Shown: in pieces, positions 33,181 to 41,611 of the stretch
How the letters are laid out: each line of letters starts with the position of its first letter
Position numbering within the stretch: the first letter of the stretch is position 1
Assembly (NCBI GenBank): GCA_949710005.1
Contig: OX453283.1
Span: forward strand, 24,085,204-24,149,203
Direction of reading: 5' to 3'
Origin: Ricordea florida
Taxonomy: Eukaryota > Cnidaria > Anthozoa > Corallimorpharia > Ricordeidae
DNA length: 64,000 bases
The notes under the pieces: model-generated
What the model was told of the DNA's origin: nothing
Database searches by the model: none
The model's input: the letters and a program-made list of their open reading frames with translations, nothing else
Program-made: the position numbers and the translations under genes

Positions 33181-34425
33181 ATGACGTCTGAAAAAATTAA
33201 TCCAAACAGAATTCCCAAAGAACCATTTGGTTTGAAAGCAGAATCAACATTGAATCGAATTACTCTAAATCCATCCACAGCAAGCCCAGGAGAAACATTA
33301 TACATAAATATTCCAAAACTTTCTGAGAATTTAGTGATTGTGCCGGGGAGTGTATCTCTTCTATTTGATTTAGATGTTGATGGACATGCAAATAATACAC
33401 TTGTTAATAATGTGGGTCGTAATCTTGTAACCAGACTAAAAGTTCTTTTTGGAGGAGAAACATTGCAAGATACCCAAAGATATGATTTAGTTCAAACATA
33501 TTCCGATTTATTTTTAACCAAAGAAGAGAGAGAAGATAGATTAAAACAAGGCATTTCTTCTATAGATATTAGAAGACATAGAACAAAATCTGGCGATGCA
33601 AAAACTGGAATAGATGCAAAAGAAATTGCCCTAGCTAAAGTTCACGGTTCAAAGTATAGAATACCAATAAATCACCCAATTTTAAACGATCATGGTGTTT
33701 TTTATCCGAAAGCGTTGGAAAACCATTTAATATTTGAGCTTACTCTTGCTCCAATCAATAATATTCTTATTTATTCTGATACAACTAAAGCACCATCATA
33801 TTCAATCAAAAACTTAGAGTTAGAATATTCTTCAATTTCAAGCGAATACTTAGCTCGTGAGGCTCAAGCGGCTTATCAAGTTGGTAAAGGATTCTTTTAT
33901 GAAAATATTACCTTACACAAAACTTTTACATTTTCAATTGGTGGTGATGGTGTTATTAATCAGCATATTAATTTACCGAGAAGATCAATGACAGGAATAT
34001 TGTTTTTGTTTTTATTGCCTCAAACTGCAGGAGCAAGAGATTCTGAAAATTTTTATAATCCTGGTATATCTTCCGTTGAAATTGATGTTGATGGCGTGCC
34101 AAATCGAATATACTCTAGGGGCATGATTCCATCTGATCTTTGGGAATCTGTGAAAAAACGCTTTCATAGGGATGATGGTTTACAAATTTCATTGAAAGAA
34201 AAAGAATTTTACGCGGATAAGTTTGCTCTTTGGGTTGATACTAGATCTCATCCAGATAATCACATTCATGGCGGTGGACTTGCTCTAAATAATACGCATG
34301 ATGGTGTAAAAATAGAAATTAAAAGGAAACAAAGCGGTTCAGGAACCATAACTTGTCATATGTTTGTTGTAGCAGATGCAATGATGGAGATTATGAATTC
34401 AAGTTTGAGATCAATTAAGTACTAA
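33181..34425 (+). CDS. putative major capsid protein (double jelly-roll type)
   Basis: 414 residues, the same length as in element 2 and one of the best-conserved proteins between the two. It is rich in predicted beta strands with little helix (for example ENLVIVPGSVSLLFDLDVDG and HLIFELTLAPINNILIYSD), has no signal peptide and no membrane segment. Conserved stretches include LFGGETLQDTQRYDL, HPILNDHGVFYPKAL and FALWVDTRSHPDNHIHGGG. It sits directly before the packaging ATPase, as capsid genes of Polintons and adintoviruses often do. I infer capsid function from fold-like features, position and family memory; a structure prediction would settle it. Confidence 0.65.
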   Translation: MTSEKINPNRIPKEPFGLKAESTLNRITLNPSTASPGETLYINIPKLSENLVIVPGSVSLLFDLDVDGHANNTLVNNVGRNLVTRLKVLFGGETLQDTQRYDLVQTYSDLFLTKEEREDRLKQGISSIDIRRHRTKSGDAKTGIDAKEIALAKVHGSKYRIPINHPILNDHGVFYPKALENHLIFELTLAPINNILIYSDTTKAPSYSIKNLELEYSSISSEYLAREAQAAYQVGKGFFYENITLHKTFTFSIGGDGVINQHINLPRRSMTGILFLFLLPQTAGARDSENFYNPGISSVEIDVDGVPNRIYSRGMIPSDLWESVKKRFHRDDGLQISLKEKEFYADKFALWVDTRSHPDNHIHGGGLALNNTHDGVKIEIKRKQSGSGTITCHMFVVADAMMEIMNSSLRSIKY

Positions 34426-34429
34426 AAAC
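34421..34429 (+). promoter_or_regulatory. ACTAAAAAC motif before the ATPase gene
   Basis: A variant of the TYTAAAGAT motif, overlapping the stop codon of the capsid gene and starting 31 bases before the ATG at 34452. Confidence 0.4.
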
Positions 34430-34451
34430 ATAATGTTATGATACAAAAATC

Positions 34452-35078
34452 ATGGAAGATTTACGAGATAAAATACCATTCCATTGTATTATAACAGGAC
34501 CAACAAATTGTGGAAAAACAAAGTACCTAATTGATCAGCTCCGTGGTCCTTTCCGAAAAGTTTTTGAATATATTGTTTTAATTTGTCCAACTTATTCTAA
34601 GAATAAAACTTATCATAATTTTGCTCTCGGAGATAAACATTTCTATAAATTGTCACCCGATGCAAGTAACATTGATGAGATTAATGAGTTATTAACTGAT
34701 TGTCAAACTTTATTTTCTGGAACAAATACACTAATAATTTTAGATGATTGCGCTGTTTCAAATGATCTGAAAAAACGATCAAACAAGTTTATAGATTTAG
34801 CATTCTCTGGAAGACATCATGGATTATCAGTTTGGGTTCTCACTCAGCAATTAACATCCATAGCAAAACCATTCCGTGAAAATGTAGCATGCGTTGTTAC
34901 TTTCCATAATCCATCTCAGAAAGGTATGAAGATGTTTTTTGAAGATTATGGGGGTGATTTAGATCCTGAAACTAGTAAAAAGTTTATGCATCTCCTGAAA
35001 AAAGAAAAATATTCTAGGTTATGTTTGAGTTTGCGATACCCATTTAATTGCTATTTAGAGATTCCCGAAGTGATTTAA
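34452..35078 (+). CDS. A32/FtsK-HerA-type genome packaging ATPase
   Basis: 208 residues. Walker A GPTNCGKT at 16-23, Walker B TLIILDDC at 93-100 and the A32-type sensor stretch SGRHHGLSVWVLTQQL at 119-134. This motif order is diagnostic of packaging ATPases of Polintons, virophages and nucleocytoplasmic large DNA viruses, which pump the genome into the procapsid. It starts 26 bp after the capsid gene and ends 5 bp before the next start. The length is near the minimum for the family and no extra domain is seen. Confidence 0.94.
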   Translation: MEDLRDKIPFHCIITGPTNCGKTKYLIDQLRGPFRKVFEYIVLICPTYSKNKTYHNFALGDKHFYKLSPDASNIDEINELLTDCQTLFSGTNTLIILDDCAVSNDLKKRSNKFIDLAFSGRHHGLSVWVLTQQLTSIAKPFRENVACVVTFHNPSQKGMKMFFEDYGGDLDPETSKKFMHLLKKEKYSRLCLSLRYPFNCYLEIPEVI

Positions 35079-35083
35079 CAAAG

Positions 35084-35632
35084 ATGGCTAATATTGAAGA
35101 TTACATTGACCAACCACAGGGAGGATCTGGAAAAAATGATACCGATCAAAGTGAGGATCTTGAAATCAAACAAGAATCACTTGCAATTCTAGCAGCCTTA
35201 GGAACAACAAAGGAATATTTGGGTGTTGAAATGAGCTTGGGGGATATAAAAAAATTATCGGAACGCGATGTAGAAAAATATTTTAATCGATACCAAGCGG
35301 TAATGGGTAAGAAAATTAACGGTGGGTTGGTAGATTCATCACTACAATTAGTTTCCAAACTTATTTCATATTTGGTTCCGGTTGATGATATAGAATCTCT
35401 TTGTGCGGATTTGAAGAATGATGATTTAGTTAATCGTGAATTAACAAACATTGTGGGTCTCTTAGCATTGAAAGCAGGAAGATTGGCAGCACTTGCTAGC
35501 GGAATATTCCAGGTTGCTAAACACATCAAATTCAACAAAATTCAACAAGTTAGAAGCACAATTACAGATGATTCTAACACAACTGATCAAGAAACTAAGC
35601 AATCTACTGAGGGAGTTGATACAGTATATTAA
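35084..35632 (+). CDS. conserved Polinton protein of unknown function (182 aa)
   Basis: I start it at ATG 35084, not at the longer frame from 35048, because the element 2 homologue also begins MA-(N/E)-(I/V)-EDYI. An acidic N-terminus is followed by a conserved body (QESLAILAALGTTKEYLGV, NRYQAVMGKKINGGLVDSS, LTNIVGLLALKAGRL) that looks all-helical with one hydrophobic helix near 130-150. The family is familiar to me from cnidarian Polintons but has no assigned role. It lies within the putative virion module, 5 bp after the ATPase. Confidence 0.75.
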   Translation: MANIEDYIDQPQGGSGKNDTDQSEDLEIKQESLAILAALGTTKEYLGVEMSLGDIKKLSERDVEKYFNRYQAVMGKKINGGLVDSSLQLVSKLISYLVPVDDIESLCADLKNDDLVNRELTNIVGLLALKAGRLAALASGIFQVAKHIKFNKIQQVRSTITDDSNTTDQETKQSTEGVDTVY

Positions 35633-35637
35633 ACAGA

Positions 35638-35646
35638 TCTAAAAAC
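35638..35646 (+). promoter_or_regulatory. TCTAAAAAC motif
   Basis: Starts 32 bases before the ATG at 35670. Confidence 0.5.
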
Positions 35647-35669
35647 TTATTTGTAGCATCTAAATAACA

Positions 35670-36092
35670 ATGTCTGAACAAACTGAACAAAGTGTAGGAG
35701 ATGTGGAGCAAATTACAGCAGATCACAAACCTGAAAATAAAGATACTAAAAAGAGGGATAAAGATCCTAAAAAAGTAGCAGCTGGTAAGAAATTAGCCGA
35801 ATATAATAAAAAAGCAAAAGAAGCATTAGCTAGGGAAATGAAACGGGAAAATACAGAAATAGAGTATAATCAAGAAAAGCCCTCCCGCGAAGCTAAATCA
35901 TGGCTACCTGAGTTATCTTTTACTACTGTTTTATCTGTTGTTGGATTGGGGTTTACAGCATTTGATCTTTTTATGAGATATCGGGAAAAAGCTAGAGATG
36001 GATACACTGAATATAAAAATAGGATACCTGATTTAGCGCAAGTACCACAATTACCTCAACCCACAGATAGACCAAAAATTGGAATGATGTAA
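35670..36092 (+). CDS. basic single-pass membrane protein (140 aa)
   Basis: The highly charged N-terminal half has the conserved core DPKKVAAGKKLAE (32-44) and a Lys-rich helix to about residue 60. One predicted membrane helix follows (82-101, LSFTTVLSVVGLGFTAFDLF), then a proline-rich tail ending KIGMM. Element 2 has a 131-residue homologue with the same layout and tail (KIGMI). The basic segment might contact DNA or a capsid interior and the helix a membrane. That is inference; function is unknown. Confidence 0.75.
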   Translation: MSEQTEQSVGDVEQITADHKPENKDTKKRDKDPKKVAAGKKLAEYNKKAKEALAREMKRENTEIEYNQEKPSREAKSWLPELSFTTVLSVVGLGFTAFDLFMRYREKARDGYTEYKNRIPDLAQVPQLPQPTDRPKIGMM

Positions 36093-36115
36093 TTATTTTT
36101 TACTACATAAAGTTA

Positions 36116-36124
36116 TTTAAAAGT
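36116..36124 (+). promoter_or_regulatory. TTTAAAAGT motif
   Basis: Starts 32 bases before the ATG at 36148 and is followed by TTCTTAATGATG, close to the TTCTTACTGATG found at three other genes. Confidence 0.6.
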
Positions 36125-36147
36125 TTCTTAATGATGTAGTAAAAAAA

Positions 36148-36366
36148 ATGTCAACCGAAAACAAACTTGTGAAAACTGTAACTGATTCAGCTGTACTTAT
36201 CGGATTAGGGGCTGGGGTTGGTTATGTAGCTAAAAAGATGATGAAAGAATCATTTTTGAGTGATCCATCCTCAAGTATTACAAATTATGCAAAATGGGTC
36301 GCTGTATTATCCGGAAGTATGTATCTAAAAACATATTTAGAGGATCAAAAGATTTTACCAAAATAA
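36148..36366 (+). CDS. small two-helix membrane protein (72 aa)
   Basis: Two predicted membrane segments at about 12-28 (TDSAVLIGLGAGVGYVA) and 47-62 (YAKWVAVLSGSMYLKT), joined by a conserved loop with DPSSSITN. It is almost unchanged in element 2, so strongly constrained. One base separates it from the next gene. A holin-like, viroporin-like or virion-membrane role is possible but nothing in the sequence decides it. Confidence 0.75.
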   Translation: MSTENKLVKTVTDSAVLIGLGAGVGYVAKKMMKESFLSDPSSSITNYAKWVAVLSGSMYLKTYLEDQKILPK

Positions 36367-36367
36367 A

Positions 36368-36760
36368 ATGGCAGCAATAGCGATGATGATTGGGGGGGCT
36401 ATATTGAATGCAACAGCATTTGTTGGCGGAAATTATCTTGCAAAAAGTCTTTCAGGACATAATGTGGATACAGAAAAAATACGGCATGATAAAGCAATGG
36501 AAAAATATCAAAGAGATTACGCAGAATATCAGAAAAAAAGACAAGAAATGCTTGATTGGAAAATGAAGAAAAAAGATGAAAAATATCAAGCATCAAAAAA
36601 TATTTCAGCTACAAATCAGGCTTTTGAATTGTACGGGGAAATGCAAGAACCAAAATTCTCTGATTATTACAAACCAAGCGATAGTCAAAAGACAGGAGAA
36701 ATGGTATATGTTGGGGCTGGAATGTTGGGTTTAGGTTACGCAGTCAGTAAATTTTTATAG
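36368..36760 (+). CDS. membrane-anchored coiled-coil protein (130 aa)
   Basis: N-terminal hydrophobic segment 3-26 (MMIGGAILNATAFVGG), a charged helical middle with coiled-coil character (36-75), a conserved EPKFSDYY motif (94-101) and a hydrophobic glycine-rich C-terminus 111-130. The element 2 homologue has the same length. It starts right after the stop of the 72-residue gene. The bases before it (TCAAAAGATTTTACC) are a weak version of the promoter motif within that gene's 3' end. Unknown function, virion or membrane component suspected. Confidence 0.75.
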   Translation: MAAIAMMIGGAILNATAFVGGNYLAKSLSGHNVDTEKIRHDKAMEKYQRDYAEYQKKRQEMLDWKMKKKDEKYQASKNISATNQAFELYGEMQEPKFSDYYKPSDSQKTGEMVYVGAGMLGLGYAVSKFL

Positions 36761-36777
36761 TTATTTTGCTTTGCTTG

Positions 36778-36786
36778 TTTAAAGAT
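36778..36786 (+). promoter_or_regulatory. TTTAAAGAT motif
   Basis: Starts 30 bases before ATG 36808. The downstream bases TTCTTACTGATGAGTAAAAA are the same as at 60491 and 61154 in element 2. Confidence 0.7.
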
Positions 36787-36807
36787 TTCTTACTGATGAG
36801 TAAAAAA

Positions 36808-37968
36808 ATGGAGGAAGAAGATTTGGATCCAACTGATTTAAATGACACAAATAATGAAAATCAAGATGATGAAACATTTGAAATGGGCACGATTACATCC
36901 ACAAACCAGCCGGAATATCCTGATTATGGAGTGGCAGAGCATGAAACTGATCCATTGTTAGGTATGGAAAATGAAAAAGATCAAGTGTGGAGAGATATTT
37001 TAAATAAAATTCCAAATGCTGAACCTAATTTTCTTTTCAAATATAATGAGTGGGGTAAAATTGTAGTCGCAATCCCGCGAAGTGATCCTAATAAAGTTGT
37101 ATGGCATGAATTATTCGATAAAAATGAAGATATTAATAAAAAACTCCCTGCCACCATATTGAAAGCTCTAGGTAAAAAAGCAGAAGAAGTTGTGCAGGCT
37201 GGTGATGATCTTTTATCACAATTTAATGAAAAGAATGAAGAAATTAGGGATTTGCGTAATGCATTAAATGGATTAAGAACAGTAGCGGAAACAAGCCAAT
37301 TCGAAATAGATCGATATGTTTCAATTGAAAAAGAGTTGAGAGGTATGATTGAACGACATCAAACCACAATCGCAGAAAAAGATAGTTATTTAGAAGCTGC
37401 AGTTAGACAGAAGATTGACGCAAAACAATATGCAGAAACTTTACTTAATGATTTGAAAGAATTAAAAGCCGAGAATGAAAAGGACAAGAAAGATTTGGTT
37501 AGCTTGAAAAAGATTGAACAAAGTCGAGATAGGTTGGCGAAAAGGGTTAAAACATATGATGAACTATCAAGAAAACAGTTAATATTAAACGAAGATGAAA
37601 TGGCTGATATCGGGAGAAAAAATGATGAAATATTAAAAAATATGCCATTAAGAGATCGACTAAAGTATATATTCAAAAAGTATGGTTTTACAGTTTTTGC
37701 TGTTCTAAGTGCGGTAGGTGCCATCATTGGGGTTATAGTTTCTAATCTTTCAAAGGGGTTATCTGCTTTGGGTAAGGGTGTTAGTAATGGTTTGAAAACT
37801 ATAGGTAAAAAATTAGGCGAAATATTACCCGGAATGGTTGGCGCAATAGTTAGCTTTCTATTCAAAACGGCGGGGCAGGTCATTGGATTTTTAGGTGAAA
37901 ATGCTTGGTTATTGATAATGGCTGTAGTTCTATATTTTGTGGAAAATATAAAAAAGAAGAGAAAGTAA
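36808..37968 (+). CDS. coiled-coil protein with C-terminal membrane domain (386 aa)
   Basis: I start it at ATG 36808, 30 bp after the promoter motif, because the element 2 homologue also begins MEEE; the frame is open 14 codons further upstream, across the motif. Layout: acidic N-terminus (1-50), a long charged coiled coil (about 120-270) and a conserved C-terminal third with three hydrophobic segments (YGFTVFAVLSAVGAIIGVIV; LPGMVGAIVSFLF; NAWLLIMAVVLYFVE) separated by glycine-lysine repeats. The C-terminal third is nearly unchanged in element 2 while the rest is much diverged. Possible virion membrane or tail-like structural protein; unknown. Confidence 0.75.
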   Translation: MEEEDLDPTDLNDTNNENQDDETFEMGTITSTNQPEYPDYGVAEHETDPLLGMENEKDQVWRDILNKIPNAEPNFLFKYNEWGKIVVAIPRSDPNKVVWHELFDKNEDINKKLPATILKALGKKAEEVVQAGDDLLSQFNEKNEEIRDLRNALNGLRTVAETSQFEIDRYVSIEKELRGMIERHQTTIAEKDSYLEAAVRQKIDAKQYAETLLNDLKELKAENEKDKKDLVSLKKIEQSRDRLAKRVKTYDELSRKQLILNEDEMADIGRKNDEILKNMPLRDRLKYIFKKYGFTVFAVLSAVGAIIGVIVSNLSKGLSALGKGVSNGLKTIGKKLGEILPGMVGAIVSFLFKTAGQVIGFLGENAWLLIMAVVLYFVENIKKKRK

Positions 37969-37972
37969 CAAA

Positions 37973-37981
37973 TTTAAAGAT
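37973..37981 (+). promoter_or_regulatory. TTTAAAGAT motif
   Basis: Starts 34 bases before ATG 38007. The stretch to the ATG (ATCAC..TGATCAGTAAAA) parallels 62232-62266 in element 2. Confidence 0.7.
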
Positions 37982-38006
37982 ATCACGGTGATCAGTAAAA
38001 TACAAT

Positions 38007-38624
38007 ATGGATGACTACAATAAAATTTATCCTCAATTACCGACCGAAGGGAGGAACCTTAATAATGTTGATCCGGTTAATTTCAGACTACAAAAATCAA
38101 GCGAGGTATTACAAAATCTAGAGAAAGAAATTAAACATTACGAAGAAGTAAGGAAAAAATATAATAGGGCGAGAGGAATATTTACAAAAATAAGTGTTTG
38201 TGGTGGGGTGATTTCAGTTATTCTATCTGCAAGCGGTCTCGGAACTTCTCTTACTGGTTTTGGTGTTATTGTTGGTGTGCCTTTGGGTGTTGTTGGTGGG
38301 GTTTTTGGCGGATTATCGGTTGGATTCGGTTATGCATCAAAAAGACTTTCAAATAAAGTTAGTAAACATGAACAAACCGCTGCAATTGCAAAATCAAAAT
38401 TAAACACCATTAACGATTTGGTTTCAAAAGCTTTAAAAGATAATGTTATATCCGATCAAGAATTTTCCATAATTTTGGCAGAGTTGGAAAAGTTCCAAAA
38501 ACTAAAACAAGAAGTTCGTCAAAAATTTCGGAGAGATACAGAAAAAAACTTGGACATGAGTATAATAAGGAGGGAAGTTCGCGAAGATCTATTAAAAGAA
38601 CTTACAGGAGGGAAAGGACATTAA
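38007..38624 (+). CDS. membrane protein with glycine-rich hydrophobic core (205 aa)
   Basis: A helical charged N-terminus (28-60, FRLQKSSEVLQNLEKEIKHY), then one long hydrophobic glycine-rich region (62-110) large enough for two membrane passes, then a charged helical tail with conserved NDLVSKALKDN and DQEFSIILAELEKF (137-163). The element 2 homologue is 213 residues. I recognise the family as recurrent in cnidarian Polintons but not its function. The glycine-rich hydrophobic core resembles membrane-active viral proteins in a general way only. Confidence 0.75.
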   Translation: MDDYNKIYPQLPTEGRNLNNVDPVNFRLQKSSEVLQNLEKEIKHYEEVRKKYNRARGIFTKISVCGGVISVILSASGLGTSLTGFGVIVGVPLGVVGGVFGGLSVGFGYASKRLSNKVSKHEQTAAIAKSKLNTINDLVSKALKDNVISDQEFSIILAELEKFQKLKQEVRQKFRRDTEKNLDMSIIRREVREDLLKELTGGKGH

Positions 38625-38703
38625 AAATTTCATATGAGAGAACTGATGTTGGTTTTAATTGTTTTGCGGGCATTAATTGAATTTACATCTTATTCTTAAA
38701 AGG

Positions 38704-38712
38704 TCTAAAGAT
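38704..38712 (+). promoter_or_regulatory. TCTAAAGAT motif
   Basis: Starts 36 bases before ATG 38740. It sets the start of the 507-residue gene downstream of the longer open frame. Confidence 0.6.
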
Positions 38713-38739
38713 CACATTATTTGTAACACAAAGAATAAG

Positions 38740-40263
38740 ATGTTATTGGATGATTTCAAAAATCGTTACCCAAACGCGAACCTAAATAAATTTACATTCA
38801 TTAATGATTCATTTGGCGGATATATTAAATGGAAAGTTAATGGAACAACAATTATGACCAATGATGATCCTTCTGGAAAAACATGGACTGAAAATCTTTC
38901 TAATGATTTAAAAACATTATTATGGAAAGATTTAGGATTAGAAAATAAAGTTAAGGTAAGTTCATTTCCAAAAAGTTTAACATTTACAAAACAAACATAT
39001 CCAATACCTGGAGTTAAATTTAATGACTTTACAACTGATGTAACAAAAACGTTAACTTTATTGGATATATATGTTTCAGATAAAAAGAAATTCACTGCAA
39101 ATATGAGAAACATATTTAAATCACAAGTTGTAACATTTAATTCTGCAAAGGAATGCAAAAGATGGTTGAGTAAGCCTGATATTAATTATTGGCCTCAACA
39201 ACTTAACTTTGCGGTTTGGTGCGCTACATCTGGATGTGGTATAAGTCTTTTTGAAAGTCTAAATTATCCCAAAGTAATTAGCAGTTTTATAAAGTTTCAT
39301 ATATATTTCACAATAAGAAGAATAATATATGAATTAAATGTACCATTAGCCGACGAACAAACTTTTTCAATAAAAAATAATTCATATGATAAAGTTGCAT
39401 ATAATCGATTGTGTAAAGAGTTTGGAGTTAGTAATAATTCTGACTTTAGGTGGAAGGGCGGAAGAAATCATGGTTTGGGTGATATATTTATTTATTACAG
39501 CTCAGGAGGAAATGAAAATTTATATATTGTAAGAAATTATGACCATGATGCAAATACTTGGCCGGGGCAAAATAAATTTTCTGATGAGGGTTATAAAGAC
39601 GGAGATGGAAATAAAATCTCTTTTATTAGAAATGATCTATTTAGTGATTTCAAATATGCGTGGTTTATACCAGAATCTGGATATGGATTAACAAAAGCCG
39701 GATTGGGAAGAATAAATAGATCAGTTGAGGCTTTTGTTTATTGCATATTGGGTGCTCAAGTTAATACTAGAAATTCTATTGTGGGTGCTGGTGGTGGGGC
39801 AATAGAAACACAAAATGAATTCAAAGCCTTATTTGAAAGTTCTGTTAAAGTAAATGATATTTCTAAATCTATTCAAAATTACCAACAATCTGTACAGGAA
39901 ACTAAATTACGGCTTGATTTGGCTGTTTCTCCGGGTGTTTGGTTGATGCCAAGTAATTTAATTATAAATACAGAAACCGTTATTGGATACAATAATAATC
40001 TTAAAATAGCAACAGAAGATATGAAATTTGGGGTAAATAATTCAATAAATTTCGAAACAAAAAATGTTGGAATACCTAATAGTTTAGGAACATCAAAGGT
40101 TTTATTAAATACCAATCCTCAACCAAAGAAACCTAAATTAAGCAATGACGATAAATATGACAAAACAGATGAATTTAGTAATATAGAAACATCTTCTCAT
40201 CAAAATAATCTTATAATTTTAATGTTTGCTGGTGGATTATTATCTTGGTTTTTATTTCGTTAA
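38740..40263 (+). CDS. conserved structural protein candidate with C-terminal anchor (507 aa)
   Basis: The frame is open from 38677 but has no ATG before 38740, and the promoter motif lies at 38704-38712, so I start at ATG 38740. The homologue in element 2 (62974 onward) aligns from this Met. Conserved blocks: YWPQQLNFAVWCATSGCGIS, SDFRWKGGRNHGLGDIF, GLTKAGLGRINRSVEAFVYC, and a C-terminal hydrophobic anchor NNLIILMFAGGLLSWFLFR. The middle looks beta-rich. It belongs to a family I know from cnidarian Polintons, with no proven role. The conserved CATSGCGIS looks like a catalytic or disulfide motif, but I see no matching His/Asp pattern of a Ulp1 protease. Possible spike or minor virion protein. 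Confidence 0.7.
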   Translation: MLLDDFKNRYPNANLNKFTFINDSFGGYIKWKVNGTTIMTNDDPSGKTWTENLSNDLKTLLWKDLGLENKVKVSSFPKSLTFTKQTYPIPGVKFNDFTTDVTKTLTLLDIYVSDKKKFTANMRNIFKSQVVTFNSAKECKRWLSKPDINYWPQQLNFAVWCATSGCGISLFESLNYPKVISSFIKFHIYFTIRRIIYELNVPLADEQTFSIKNNSYDKVAYNRLCKEFGVSNNSDFRWKGGRNHGLGDIFIYYSSGGNENLYIVRNYDHDANTWPGQNKFSDEGYKDGDGNKISFIRNDLFSDFKYAWFIPESGYGLTKAGLGRINRSVEAFVYCILGAQVNTRNSIVGAGGGAIETQNEFKALFESSVKVNDISKSIQNYQQSVQETKLRLDLAVSPGVWLMPSNLIINTETVIGYNNNLKIATEDMKFGVNNSINFETKNVGIPNSLGTSKVLLNTNPQPKKPKLSNDDKYDKTDEFSNIETSSHQNNLIILMFAGGLLSWFLFR

Positions 40264-40280
40264 TGTTTTGATTATATAAA

Positions 40281-40289
40281 TCTAAAGAT
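40281..40289 (+). promoter_or_regulatory. TCTAAAGAT motif
   Basis: Starts 33 bases before ATG 40314. Confidence 0.65.
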
Positions 40290-40313
40290 GAATATGATGT
40301 AATCAAAACAAAA

Positions 40314-40949
40314 ATGTTCAGTATTACAATGTATGATTCAGAAACTAGAATTTATTTAGATCCGCCTCTGAAAAATCTTCGTGAAATACAGCTCCTGGAT
40401 TGTAATATTCAAACCAAAAGATTGATTAATTTCAAGGACCGACAGACAATATTTGATGAAAAAAATAATAAGGTTTTCATAATTCTACCCGGCACATATT
40501 CTCTTCGTGACATTCAATCGATCTTTATTAATGATCCTGAAGTGGAAAAGATAACAATAATTGAGACTGATACTGTTGACTATCTTTATTCAAATAAGAA
40601 CACCAAAGTTAAACTTACGAGAGGGTTAGCGATTGGTTTAGGAGTGCCTGAAGTTATAAATCCTGGTAAATTATACCCCATAAATATAAAGATTAGGGAA
40701 CCTTTGAGACTTATGTGTAGTATAGTGGATAATAAGTCGTCATATATGAATAACACCAAATATGGAGAACTTGTGAAACTCACGCCATCAAACCTACTTG
40801 CAAACATACCCTCAAAGGATTATCCGGCAATTCCGATTCAAAAATATGAGAGCCTCATAAACCACTTCGATTTAACTATCTTAGACAATGAATGGAAAAA
40901 ACTTGATCTTAAGGGTTCTCCCATAACTTTTAGTTTAAGATTTAGTTAA
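40314..40949 (+). CDS. putative minor capsid (penton-like) protein (211 aa)
   Basis: Predicted mostly beta: short strands alternate with turns, and the C-terminus INHFDLTILDNEWKKLDLKG..ITFSLRF matches a pattern (strand, polar turn, strand with FxLxF) common at the end of small viral capsid and penton-like proteins. There are no membrane segments. It is the last plus-strand gene of the element. Element 2 is cut by the window end before the position where a homologue would lie. The penton assignment is inference from fold pattern and gene set. Confidence 0.55.
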   Translation: MFSITMYDSETRIYLDPPLKNLREIQLLDCNIQTKRLINFKDRQTIFDEKNNKVFIILPGTYSLRDIQSIFINDPEVEKITIIETDTVDYLYSNKNTKVKLTRGLAIGLGVPEVINPGKLYPINIKIREPLRLMCSIVDNKSSYMNNTKYGELVKLTPSNLLANIPSKDYPAIPIQKYESLINHFDLTILDNEWKKLDLKGSPITFSLRFS

Positions 40950-40979
40950 ATTTCAGCTTAGATGGTCCTTCAGGTCTTT

Positions 40980-41011
40980 TGTTATGTAACCATTTGTTGG
41001 GTTATATAACA
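40980..41011. terminator. hairpin between convergent genes
   Basis: TGTTATGTAACC and GGTTATATAACA form a 12-bp stem with one G-T pair and an 8-base loop, followed by an AATTTTTTAATT tract. It sits between the stop of the 211-residue gene (+) and the stop of the 191-residue gene (-), where a two-way transcript end would be expected. Confidence 0.4.
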
Positions 41012-41022
41012 TAATTTTTTAA

Positions 41023-41598
41023 TTAATCTTCATTACCCCATAACTCTTCTAAAAACTTTAATTCCTCAAAATCAATACACCAATCTAAATATCTAGATGG
41101 GTGCCATGTTACAGCCATTAATTCGTCATATAATTTTTTATAAAATTTCTGTTTATGTTTCAACTTATCAGTATTTACATAAACAGAAATCCAAATTGAA
41201 TCAATAATAAAATTATTAATATTATATTTCATCTTATCACCTTGATATTCTTTTTCTCTATTAGCATAATATATTAAATCACTAACAAACTCATTATTAG
41301 ATATACCATCTAAATATAAACCCATTATACCATCTAAATAAAAATAAAAATGCTCTTCATTATCATCATGCCAAATTCCAAATTCAACCCCCTCAGAATC
41401 TTCATCATACCCAAAATCGTTATAATATTCATAACGTTCATAATTTTCATCAATAAAACCTCTAATATTTGATATATGTTTTAATAAATCTTCCTTAATT
41501 GAATCTAAAAAATCATTAACACCAAGTTTTTTTTCATTATAATATTCAAAATCCATAGAAGTTTTTCCACTATATTTTTCTTTTACTGTTATTTTCAT
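41023..41598 (-). CDS. giant-virus-like protein with WHPSRYLDWC motif (191 aa)
   Basis: Acidic, Tyr-rich, predicted helical protein. The conserved-looking end is ELMAVTWHPSRYLDWC (159-174) followed by an acidic EELKFLEELWG. This ELM-x-V-x-WHPSR motif recurs, as I recall, in short hypothetical proteins of nucleocytoplasmic large DNA viruses. No function is known. It lies on the minus strand with its neighbour, apart from the virion module, and its own promoter motif (TTTAAAGAT on the minus strand at 41616-41624) overlaps the end of that neighbour. Confidence 0.65.
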   Translation of the reverse strand: MKITVKEKYSGKTSMDFEYYNEKKLGVNDFLDSIKEDLLKHISNIRGFIDENYERYEYYNDFGYDEDSEGVEFGIWHDDNEEHFYFYLDGIMGLYLDGISNNEFVSDLIYYANREKEYQGDKMKYNINNFIIDSIWISVYVNTDKLKHKQKFYKKLYDELMAVTWHPSRYLDWCIDFEELKFLEELWGNED

Positions 41599-41611
41599 TT
41601 TATTTTATATT

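Noticed and set aside
35146-35538. 130-residue minus-strand frame in the 182-residue gene
   Set aside because: Shadow frame opposite a gene that is conserved in element 2; no promoter motif.
39190-39245. WCATSGCGIS as a protease active site
   Set aside because: No matching His and Asp/Glu context of a Ulp1/adenain fold was seen; kept only as a conserved motif.
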